From assembly GCA_034440615.1 (NCBI GenBank), contig JAOTOM010003166.1:62001-126000 (forward strand): a stretch of DNA of 64,000 bases, written 5' to 3'. The translations under genes were made by a program, and so were the position numbers. The notes under the pieces were generated by a model, which ran no database searches, was not told the DNA's origin, and saw nothing but the letters and a program-made list of their open reading frames with translations. This document shows positions 53,701-64,000 of this stretch, one piece after another. Origin of the DNA: Ashinkailepas kermadecensis. Its lineage: Eukaryota > Arthropoda > Thecostraca > Neolepadidae. The number at the start of each line of letters is the position of its first letter. The first letter of the stretch is position 1.

Positions 53701-56700
53701 CGGTCGCTGCCGCTCCCGGCTGCCGTCTATCGCTCGCTGGCCACCGCCCGAGCACCCCGGACACCCGGCACCCGGGCGGTCTGGCGCTCGCCGATAGACG
53801 GCCGCCGGTCGCTGCCGCTCCCGGCTGCCGTCTATCGCTCGCTGGCCACCGCCCGAGCACCCCGGACACCCGGCACCCGGGCGGTCTGGCGCTCGCCGAT
53901 AGACGGCCGCCGGTCGCTGCCGCTCCCGGCTGCCGTCTATCGCTCGCTGGCCACCGCCCGAGCACCCCGGACACCCGGCACCCGGGCCGTCTGGCGCTCG
54001 CCGATAGACGGCCGCCGGTCGCTGCCGCTCCCGGCTGCCGTCTATCGCTCGCTGGCCACCGCCCGAGCACCCCGGACACCCGGCACCCGGGCCGGTCTGG
54101 CGCTCGCCGATAGACGGCCGCCGGTCGCTGCCGCTCCCGGCTGCCGTCTATCGCTCGCTGGCCACCGCCCGAGCACCCCGGACACCCGGCACCCGGGCCG
54201 TCTGGCGCTCGCCGATAGACGGCCGCCGGTCGCTGCCGCTCCCGGCTGCCGTCTATCGCTCGCTGGCCACCGCCCGAGCACCCCGGACACCCGGCACCCG
54301 GGCCGTCTGGCGCTCGCCGATAGACGGCCGCCGGTCGCTGCCGCTCCCGGCTGCCGTCTATCGCTCGCTGGCCACCGCCCGAGCACCCCGGACACCCGGC
54401 ACCCGGGCCGTCTGGCGCTCGCCGATAGACGGCCGCCGGTCGCTGCCGCTCCCGGCTGCCGTCTATCGCTCGCTGGCCACCGCCCGAGCACCCCGGACAC
54501 CCGGCACCCGGGCCGTCTGGCGCTCGCCGATAGACGGCCGCCGGTCGCTGCCGCTCCCGGCTGCCGTCTATCGCTCGCTGGCCACCGCCCGAGCACCCCG
54601 GACACCCGGCACCCGGGCCGTCTGGCGCTCGCCGATAGACGGCCGCCGGTCGCTGCCGCTCCCGGCTGCCGTCTATCGCTCGCTGGCCACCGCCCGAGCA
54701 CCCCGGACACCCGGCACCCGGGCCGTCTGGCGCTCGCCGATAGACGGCCGCCGGTCGCTGCCGCTCCCGGCTGCCGTCTATCGCTCGCTGGCCACCGCCC
54801 GAGCACCCCGGACACCCGGCACCCGGGCCGTCTGGCGCTCGCCGATAGACGGCCGCCGGTCGCTGCCGCTCCCGGCTGCCGTCTATCGCTCGCTGGCCAC
54901 CGCCCGAGCACCCCGGACACCCGGCACCCGGGCCGTCTGGCGCTCGCCGATAGACGGCCGCCGGTCGCTGCCGCTCCCGGCTGCCGTCTATCGCTCGCTG
55001 GCCACCGCCCGAGCACCCCGGACACCCGGCACCCGGGCCGTCTGGCGCTCGCCGATAGACGGCCGCCGGTCGCTGCCGCTCCCGGCTGCCGTCTATCGCT
55101 CGCTGGCCACCGCCCGAGCACCCCGGACACCCGGCACCCGGGCCGTCTGGCGCTCGCCGATAGACGGCCGCCGGTCGCTGCCGCTCCCGGCTGCCGTCTA
55201 TCGCTCGCTGGCCACCGCCCGAGCACCCCGGACACCCGGCACCCGGGCCGTCTGGCGCTCGCCGATAGACGGCCGCCGGTCGCTGCCGCTCCCGGCTGCC
55301 GTCTATCGCTCGCTGGCCACCGCCCGAGCACCCCGGACACCCGGCACCCGGGCCGTCTGGCGCTCGCCGATAGACGGCCGCCGGTCGCTGCCGCTCCCGG
55401 CTGCCGTCTATCGCTCGCTGGCCACCGCCCGAGCACCCCGGACACCCGGCACCCGGGCCGTCTGGCGCTCGCCGATAGACGGCCGCCGGTCGCTGCCGCT
55501 CCCGGCTGCCGTCTATCGCTCGCTGGCCACCGCCCGAGCACCCCGGACACCCGGCACCCGGGCCGTCTGGCGCTCGCCGATAGACGGCCGCCGGTCGCTG
55601 CCGCTCCCGGCTGCCGTCTATCGCTCGCTGGCCACCGCCCGAGCACCCCGGACAGCCGGCACCCGGGCCGTCGGGCGCTCGCCGATAGACGGCCGCCGGT
55701 CGCCGCCGCTCCCGGCTGCCGTCTATCGCTCGCTGGCCACCGCCCGAGCACCCCGGACAGCCGGCACCCGGGCCGTCGGGCGCTCGCCGATAGACGGCCG
55801 CCGGTCGCCGCCGCTCCCGGCTGCCGTCTATCGCTCGCTGGCCACCGCCCGAGCACCCCGGACAGCCGGCACCCGGGCCGTCTGGCGCTCGCCGATAGAC
55901 GGCCGCCGGTCGCTGCCGCTCCCGGCTGCCGTCTATCGCTCGCTGGCCACCGCCCGAGCACCCCGGACACCCGGCACCCGGGCCGTCTGGCGCTCGCCGA
56001 TAGACGGCCGCCGGTCGCTGCCGCTCCCGGCTGCCGTCTATCGCTCGCTGGCCACCGCCCGAGCACCCCGGACACCCGGCACCCGGGCCGGTCTGGCGCT
56101 CGCCGATAGACGGCCGCCGGTCGCTGCCGCTCCCGGCTGCCGTCTATCGCTCGCTGGCCACCGCCCGAGCACCCCGGACACCCGGCACCCGGGCCGTCTG
56201 GCGCTCGCCGATAGACGGCCGCCGGTCGCTGCCGCTCCCGGCTGCCGTCTATCGCTCGCTGGCCACCGCCCGAGCACCCCGGACACCCGGCACCCGGGCC
56301 GTCTGGCGCTCGCCGATAGACGGCCGCCGGTCGCTGCCGCTCCCGGCTGCCGTCTATCGCTCGCTGGCCACCGCCCGAGCACCCCGGACACCCGGCACCC
56401 GGGCCGTCTGGCGCTCGCCGATAGACGGCCGCCGGTCGCTGCCGCTCCCGGCTGCCGTCTATCGCTCGCTGGCCACCGCCCGAGCACCCCGGACACCCGG
56501 CACCCGGGCCGTCTGGCGCTCGCCGATAGACGGCCGCCGGTCGCTGCCGCTCCCGGCTGCCGTCTATCGCTCGCTGGCCACCGCCCGAGCACCCCGGACA
56601 CCCGGCACCCGGGCCGTCTGGCGCTCGCCGATAGACGGCCGCCGGTCGCTGCCGCTCCCGGCTGCCGTCTATCGCTCGCTGGCCACCGCCCGAGCACCCC

Positions 56701-59700
56701 GGACACCCGGCACCCGGGCCGTCTGGCGCTCGCCGATAGACGGCCGCCGGTCGCTGCCGCTCCCGGCTGCCGTCTATCGCTCGCTGGCCACCGCCCGAGC
56801 ACCCCGGACACCCGGCACCCGGGCCGTCTGGCGCTCGCCGATAGACGGCCGCCGGTCGCTGTCCGCTCCCGGCTGCCGTCTATCGCTCGCTGGCCACCGC
56901 CCGAGCACCCCGGACACCCGGCACCCGGGCCGTCTGGCGCTCGCCGATAGACGGCCGCCGGTCGCTGCCGCTCCCGGCTGCCGTCTATCGCTCGCTGGCC
57001 ACCGCCCGAGCACCCCGGACACCCGGCACCCGGGCCGTCTGGCGCTCGCCGATAGACGGCCGCCGGTCGCTGCCGCTCCCGGCTGCCGTCTATCGCTCGC
57101 TGGCCACCGCCCGAGCACCCCGGACACCCGGCACCCGGGCCGTCTGGCGCTCGCCGATAGACGGCCGCCGGTCGCTGCCGCTCCCGGCTGCCGTCTATCG
57201 CTCGCTGGCCACCGCCCGAGCACCCCGGACACCCGGCACCCGGGCCGTCTGGCGCTCGCCGATAGACGGCCGCCGGTCGCTGCCGCTCCCGGCTGCCGTC
57301 TATCGCTCGCTGGCCACCGCCCGAGCACCCCGGACACCCGGCACCCGGGCCGTCTGGCGCTCGCCGATAGACGGCCGCCGGTCGCTGCCGCTCCCGGCTG
57401 CCGTCTATCGCTCGCTGGCCACCGCCCGAGCACCCCGGACACCCGGCACCCGGGCCGTCTGGCGCTCGCCGATAGACGGCCGCCGGTCGCTGCCGCTCCC
57501 GGCTGCCGTCTATCGCTCGCTGGCCACCGCCCGAGCACCCCGGACACCCGGCACCCGGGCCGTCTGGCGCTCGCCGATAGACGGCCGCCGGTCGCTGCCG
57601 CTCCCGGCTGCCGTCTATCGCTCGCTGGCCACCGCCCGAGCACCCCGGACACCCGGCACCCGGGCCGTCTGGCGCTCGCCGATAGACGGCCGCCGGTCGC
57701 TGCCGCTCCCGGCTGCCGTCTATCGCTCGCTGGCCACCGCCCGAGCACCCCGGACACCCGGCACCCGGGCCGTCTGGCGCTCGCCGATAGACGGCCGCCG
57801 GTCGCTGCCGCTCCCGGCTGCCGTCTATCGCTCGCTGGCCACCGCCCGAGCACCCCGGACACCCGGCACCCGGGCCGTCTGGCGCTCGCCGATAGACGGC
57901 CGCCGGTCGCTGCCGCTCCCGGCTGCCGTCTATCGCTCGCTGGCCACCGCCCGAGCACCCCGGACACCCGGCACCCGGGCCGTCTGGCGCTCGCCGATAG
58001 ACGGCCGCCGGTCGCTGCCGCTCCCGGCTGCCGTCTATCGCTCGCTGGCCACCGCCCGAGCACCCCGGACACCCGGCACCCGGGCCGTCTGGCGCTCGCC
58101 GATAGACGGCCGCCGGTCGCTGTCCGCTCCCGGCTGCCGTCTATCGCTCGCTGGCCACCGCCCGAGCACCCCGGACACCCGGCACCCGGGCCGTCTGGCG
58201 CTCGCCGATAGACGGCCGCCGGTCGCTGCCGCTCCCGGCTGCCGTCTGTCGCTCGCTGGCCACCGCCCGAGCACCCCGGACACCCGGCACCCGGGCCGTC
58301 TGGCGCTCGCCGATAGACGGCCGCCGGTCGCTGCCGCTCCCGGCTGCCGTCTATCGCTCGCTGGCCACCGCCCGAGCACCCCGGACACCCGGCACCCGGG
58401 CCGTCTGGCGCTCGCCGATAGACGGCCGCCGGTCGCTGCCGCTCCCGGCTGCCGTCTGTCGCTCGCTGGCCACCGCCCGAGCACCCCGGACACCCGGCAC
58501 CCGGGCCGTCTGGCGCTCGCCGATAGACGGCCGCCGGTCGCTGCCGCTCCCGGCTGCCGTCTGTCGCTCGCTGGCCACCGCCCGAGCACCCCGGACACCC
58601 GGCACCCGGGCCGTCTGGCGCTCGCCGATAGACGGCCGCCGGTCGCTGCCGCTCCCGGCTGCCGTCTGTCGCTCGCTGGCCACCGCCCGAGCACCCCGGA
58701 CACCCGGCACCCGGGCCGTCTGGCGCTCGCCGATAGACGGCCGCCGGTCGCTGTCCGCTCCCGGCTGCCGTCTATCGCTCGCTGGCCGCCGCCCGAGCAC
58801 CCCGGACACCCGGCACCCGGGCCGTCTGGCGCTCGCCGATAGACGGCCGCCGGTCGCTGTCCGCTCCCGGCTGCCGTCTATCGCTCGCTGGCCGCCGCCC
58901 GAGCACCCCGGACACCCGGCACCCGGGCCGTCTGGCGCTCGCCGATAGACGGCCGCCGGTCGCTGTCCGCTCCCGGCTGCCGTCTATCGCTCGCTGGCCG
59001 CCGCCCGAGCACCCCGGACACCCGGCACCCGGGCCGTCTGGCGCTCGCCGATAGACGGCCGCCGGTCGCTGTCCGCTCCCGGCTGCCGTCTATCGCTCGC
59101 TGGCCGCCGCCCGAGCACCCCGGACACCCGGCACCCGGGCCGTCTGGCGCTCGCCGATAGACGGCCGCCGGTCGCTGTCCGCTCCCGGCTGCCGTCTATC
59201 GCTCGCTGGCCGCCGCCCGAGCACCCCGGACACCCGGCACCCGGGCCGTCTGGCGCTCGCCGATAGACGGCCGCCGGTCGCTGCCGCTCCCGGCTGCCGT
59301 CTATCGCTCGCTGGCCACCGCCCGAGCACCCCGGACACCCGGCACCCGGGCCGTCTGGCGCTCGCCGATAGACGGCCGCCGGTCGCTGTCCGCTCCCGGC
59401 TGCCGTCTATCGCTCGCTGGCCGCCGCCCGAGCACCCCGGACACCCGGCACCCGGGCCGTCTGGCGCTCGCCGATAGACGGCCGCCGGTCGCTGCCGCTC
59501 CCGGCTGCCGTCTATCGCTCGCTGGCCACCGCCCGAGCACCCCGGACACCCGGCACCCGGGCCGTCTGGCGCTCGCCGATAGACGGCCGCCGGTCGCTGT
59601 CCGCTCCCGGCTGCCGTCTATCGCTCGCTGGCCGCCGCCCGAGCACCCCGGACACCCGGCACCCGGGCCGTCTGGCGCTCGCCGATAGACGGCCGCCGGT

Positions 59701-60179
59701 CGCTGCCGCTCCCGGCTGCCGTCTATCGCTCGCTGGCCACCGCCCGAGCACCCCGGACACCCGGCACCCGGGCCGTCTGGCGCTCGCCGATAGACGGCCG
59801 CCGGTCGCTGTCCGCTCCCGGCTGCCGTCTATCGCTCGCTGGCCGCCGCCCGAGCACCCCGGACACCCGGCACCCGGGCCGTCTGGCGCTCGCCGATAGA
59901 CGGCCGCCGGTCGCTGTCCGCTCCCGGCTGCCGTCTATCGCTCGCTGGCCGCCGCCCGAGCACCCCGGACACCCGGCACCCGGGCCGTCTGGCGCTCGCC
60001 GATAGACGGCCGCCGGTCGCTGTCCGCTCCCGGCTGCCGTCTATCGCTCGCTGGCCACCGCCCGAGCACCCCGGACACCGGCACCCGGCACCCGGGCCGT
60101 CTGGCGCTCGCCGATAGACGGCCGCCGGTCGCTGCCGCTCCCGGCTGCCGTCTATCGCTCGCTGGCCACCGCCCGAGCA
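50774..60179. repeat. 105-bp GC-rich satellite array, about 89 copies
   Basis: Head-to-tail monomers of 105 bp starting CCGGCTGCCGTCTATCGCTC and containing GGCCACCGCCCGAGCACC, CCGGACACCCGGCACCCG, GTCTGGCGCTCGCCGATAGA and CGGCCGCCGGTCGCTGCCGC. CCGTCTATCG and CGATAGACGG form a dyad within each monomer. Variants are zoned: CCCGAGCGGTCT dominates to about 53.0 kb, CCCGGGCGGTCT to 53.9 kb, CCCGGGCCGTCT beyond, and CTGTCCGCT/GGCCGCCGCC forms from about 58.1 kb. Because 105 is a multiple of three, open frames of up to 677 codons run through; they change frame at every 106-bp monomer and are not genes. Confidence 0.97.
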
Positions 60180-61830
60180 GCGATAGACGGCGTCGGGAGC
60201 TGTCTGTCTGTCTATCTATAGACGGCGTCGGGAGCGAGCGATAGACGGCAGTCTGGAGCGAGCGATAGACGGCGTCGGGAGCGAGCGATAGACGGCGGCG
60301 GGAGCGAGCGATAGACGGCGTCGGGAGCTGTCTGTCTGTCTATCTATAGACGGCGTCGGGAGCGAGCGATAGACGGCAGTCGGGAGCGAGCGATAGACGG
60401 CGTCGGGAGCGAGCGATAGACGGCGCCGGGAGCGAGCGATAGACGGCGTCGGGAGCTGTCTGTCTGTCTGTCTATAGACGGCGTCGAGAGCGAGCGATAG
60501 ATGGCGCCGGGAACGAGCGATAGACGTCGTCGTGTGCCGTCTGTCTGTCTGTCTATAGACGGCGTCGGGAGCGAGCAATTGACGTCGACGTGAGCGAGCG
60601 ATAGACGGCGTCGGGAGCTGTCTGTCTGTCTGTCTATGGACGGCGTTGGGGGCTGTCTGTCTGTCTGTGTATAGACGGCGTCGGGAGCGAGCGATAGACG
60701 GCGTCGTGAGCGAGCGATAGACGGCGTCGGGAGCTGTCTGTCTGTCTGTCTATAGAGGGCGTCGGGAGCGAGCGATAGACGGCGTCGGGAGCTGTCTGTC
60801 TGTCTGTCTATAGACGGCGTCGGGAGCGAGCGATAGACGGCGTCGGGAGCTGTCTGTCTGTCTGTGTATAGACGGCGTCGGGAGCGAGCGATAGACGGCG
60901 CCTAGAGCGAGCGATAGACTGCGTCGGGAGCTGTCTGTCCGTGTGTCTATAGACGGCGTTGGGAGCGAGCGATAGGCGGCAGTCGGTAGCGAGCGATAGA
61001 CGGCGTTGGGAGCGAGCGATAGACGGCGTTGGGAGCGAGCGATAGACGGCGCCGGGAGCGAGCGATAGACAGCGTCGGGAGCTGCCTGTCTGTCTAAAGA
61101 CGGCGTCGGGAGCGAGCGATAGACGGCGTCGGGAGCGAGCGATAGACGGCGGCGGGAGCGAGCGATAGACGGCGTCGGGAGCTGTCGGTCTGTCTGTCTA
61201 TAGACGGCGTCGGGAGCGAGCGATAGATGTCGCCGGGAGCGAGCGATAGACTGTGTGGGGAGCTGTCTGTCTGTCTGTCGATGGACGGCGTCGGTAGCGT
61301 GTGATAGACGGCGTCGGGAGCGAGCTGATAAACGGTGTCGGATGCTCTCTGTCTGTCTGTCTATAGACGGCGGCGGGAGCGAGCGATAGACGGCGTCGGG
61401 AGCTGTCTGTCTGTCTGTCTATAGACGGCGTCGGGAGCGAGCGATAGATGGCGCCGGGAGCGAGCGATAGACGGCGTGGGGAGCTGTCTGTCTGTCTGTC
61501 GATGGACGGCGTCGGTAGCGAGTGATAGACGGCGGTTGGAGCGAGCGATAAACGGTGTCGGATGCTGTCTGTCTCTCTGTCTATAGACGGCGGCGGGAGC
61601 GAGCGATAGACGGCGTCGGGAGCGAGCGATAGACGACCTCGGGATCGAGCGATATACTGCCCGGGTGCAGCCGTCCCAGCCGGCCAGCGAGCGATAGACG
61701 GCGTCCGGAGCGAGCGATAAACGGCCCGGGTGCAGCCGCCCGGGCCGGCCAGCGAGTGATAGACGGCGTAGGGAGCAAGCGATAGACAGCGTCGGGAGCA
61801 GAGAACGTCCTCGGCATGTGGGAAGCTCGA
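60180..61830. repeat. AGCGATAGACGGCGTCGGG satellite with TGTC runs
   Basis: Units of about 24 bp (GAGCGAGCGATAGACGGCGT plus CGGGA) alternate with GCTGTCTGTCTGTCTATA blocks, giving a higher-order unit of about 75-115 bp. The core CGATAGACGG is the same as in the 105-bp satellite. Two diverged units at 61660-61760 carry GCCCGGGTGCAGCCG..GGCCGGCCAGCGAG. Confidence 0.95.
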
Positions 61831-64000
61831 TTGCACCCATCCCTCCCCTCAGAGGCGTAGGAACGTCTCAAAAAGTGGAGGGGGGGGGGGGGGAAATCCA
61901 TTTTGAATTCATTCTTTCCATGCATTGCCATAACATTAATGTTAAACTTTCATAGAAAGTGGAGGGTCATGGCCCCTTGTCCCCTGTTCCTACACCCATT
62001 CCTCCCATTTCCCACATTCAACGAACTTTTACCCGAAGGTGCTTCTTCGGATGGAAAAGGCGCCCCCTAAAAAATAAGCCCGCACCCCTGTAACGAAATC
62101 CAGATCCGTCAGTGAAACATACCACCATGTGTGCCTACCATGCCCCTGTCGGTTCCCTATATTGGTTCAGATAATGTCGAACCTGAAGTATTTTATAGTA
62201 AGCATAGATGGGGCTAGCGCAACGCTGATAGAGCGTTCGACACTTCCCTCAGGACCCGCAAAACATGAGTATTCGTTAATTTATTGATATATTGAAAAAC
62301 AGGATTATAACTATCTAGTATGAGAATCTAAAATTTACCCATAAATTCGGTCGTCATAATTCATATCAGGCAGGTATTGTTCTTATTTATTTCCTGGAAC
62401 GAATACTCTATCCATATTGAAGGTATAGAGAGGACAGGTTCATGCCATTCGCGCAGTTCGGTTGTATTCTACAGCAATATATATATTATGATAATATTAC
62501 TTTAGCAAGTATATATGTGTTGAACTGTCAAAATAATACGACAAAAACATATCATTACAGGCCGCTACGCGAATCGTCATTTCATTTTGACACACATTTC
62601 CACCACTAGGCAGCACAGCTGAGGCATATTTAGTAAGTGCTTGCGAAAACGTCGGCGAGACTGACCGATACGTCATACATAGTGAGCGCACTAGCGCCCT
62701 CAGTGGGGAATGCGCGGGTTTTATCCAGTTTGTAGTACGACTCAGTAGCCGTTTTACACCGGCAATTTGCTCTCCCGTCTAGTTGCTTTACATCCTTCCA
62801 AGTCATTCCTTGCTTCAACTAAACATTCCAGACATGAACTAAAAAAGTACATCGAAGAACATTTATTATTAACAAGAATTGATTTCACTAAATTTTCTGA
62901 ACTTTTTCATTGACAAAACTTGTTTCTTGGTGGTGAGAATAAAACGATTTTATACTGATTGTTTTAGTATAATGTTTCTTAAACCATTTTATATTCCGAA
63001 ACCTATATACCAGTACGCGGCAGGCAACAAATCAGTCGGTGCACGAGCGTCCTACTCGTGGGATGTGTTGTGATTATTTATTAGTTGTGGGGCGTAGGCA
63101 TGTCGGCAGTATCAGGTATGGATTTATAAACTTGGTTGACATCGATTAAGTGTACTTTTGTTATCATTTTCTCTACCGTTGCTCAGGAAGTTGGCTTATA
63201 ACCGCATCCTTCGCTAATTTAACCACAGCGCTAATTTGTTATCTGGCAGTCATCCGTCCGCTGCCAGATACCGTAGAGCTGAGTGCAGTCTTGACGTAAA
63301 TTAGAAAGCGTATTGCAATCTGCTGATATTCGTAAGTTTAATTCTACTTATTTCAGCAGTGTCAATAGTAAAACCTATTTCGTTATCAAAACTAATGTGA
63401 TAATTATATTTGCTGGTCGCTTTTAATTTATGCAGATCACTATGCCGGGTCTTCTCCCTCTATCTCGTTCCTGAGACCACGTGACCTGGGAGCAAAGTTC
63501 CGCTGTAAAACCGACTAGTGTGAGCAACAGGACGAGGGTTAGGTCAAGGCCATATAGGTTAGGTACCGATTTGCCGTGGGTATATGATTGGTATTTATTT
63601 TATATCCAAGGTTGGTATTACCGTTGCTTTCAGCTCGTTCATCAAATGTTCTCTCATCAAGCATCGTTCTTAGTACATCATCATCATTATGGCATTTTTA
63701 TAGGAAAATCGCATTTCACGACAGACAGCAGTCCAACCCCTATTTGTATTCATGAACCGATTATGATTGGGAACCTATGGTTGTTGGAACATGTTGACTT
63801 GTGGTCTGTGGATATTGGATTGTGGAAAAACTGCAGACCTTGGATCATATGGTGACTAGTAAAAATTCATTCTACATTGGCTTCAGAGTGGGAAAGAGGT
63901 TCAGAGTTGGAGTGCATTTTGCTGGTAAATTTGCAGTTTAATGTCATTTCTAATTGCATGGAATTTGGTGTCAATTTTCTGTCAACTTTGCTTGCAATTG
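61831..64000. other. AT-rich stretch without supported genes
   Basis: A G13 run lies at 61880-61893. Short open frames (for example 62879-63073 and 63481-63855) have no recognisable domain, no coding bias and no convincing splice context. GGTTAGG-type runs occur at 63538-63562. Confidence 0.4.

Noticed and set aside
50619..60100. Very long minus-strand open frames (up to 677 codons) rich in Arg, Ala, Gly
   Set aside because: They are the 105-bp satellite read in phase; 105 is divisible by three and the monomer lacks a stop. Each 106-bp monomer shifts the frame, and no splice or start context exists.
63481..63855. 124-codon plus-strand frame at the right edge
   Set aside because: No recognisable domain, AT-rich non-coding codon use and no splice signals that would link it to another exon.

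Overview
This 64 kb window is eukaryotic nuclear DNA, most likely from an arthropod and possibly a crustacean. It has GC-rich exons in AT-rich introns with GT/AG boundaries, short interstitial runs of the arthropod-type CCTAA motif (15.4, 26.1 and 26.3 kb), tRNA-derived SINEs and several LINE families. Species cannot be named from sequence alone. There are no bacterial operons, CRISPR arrays or complete protein genes.

Two host genes, both on the + strand, can be read exon by exon. (1) 0.46-8.4 kb: six exons of a ZNF598/Hel2-type ribosome-quality-control ubiquitin ligase; the RING end lies upstream of the window. (2) 41.1-49.6 kb: the C-terminal two thirds of an animal haem peroxidase, nine exons ending in a stop at 49618-49620. 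Both are damaged. The ZNF598 gene has an in-frame TAG (5517-5519) and a frame break near 8285. The peroxidase has a TAG inside its conserved PREQMNQ motif (42474-42476), an apparent 2-bp loss that destroys the proximal haem-histidine codon (near 46265), and a missing exon (47986-48216). These are either decaying genes or a low-accuracy assembly; both are discussed.

The most striking pattern is in the introns. Nearly every intron of both genes carries a private minisatellite butting against, and often including, its own 5' or 3' splice site. Donors or acceptors are thereby copied 3-20 times (for example 5588-6440, 42553-42712, 45310-45660, 46262-46495, 3036-3287, 7690-8222, 43877-44088). The repeat units are unrelated between introns, so the shared feature is the position.

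Between and after the genes lie mobile elements and satellites. A 6.5 kb hAT-like element at 18705-25200 has 8-bp target duplications. A nearly intact 6.3 kb LINE at 32132-38456 (- strand) has a 12-bp target duplication, two ORFs and one homopolymer frameshift. There is a degraded CR1/Jockey-like LINE (38820-40771, -), a Penelope-like GIY-YIG end (40783-40960, -), LTR-retrotransposon gag remains, a foldback element (12442-13326), several SINEs, and two tiny truncated insertions with clear target duplications. A 17-bp minisatellite fills 28.8-30.9 kb. A 105-bp dyad-containing satellite of about 89 copies fills 50.8-60.2 kb and runs into a second satellite (60.2-61.8 kb) that shares its CGATAGACGG core.
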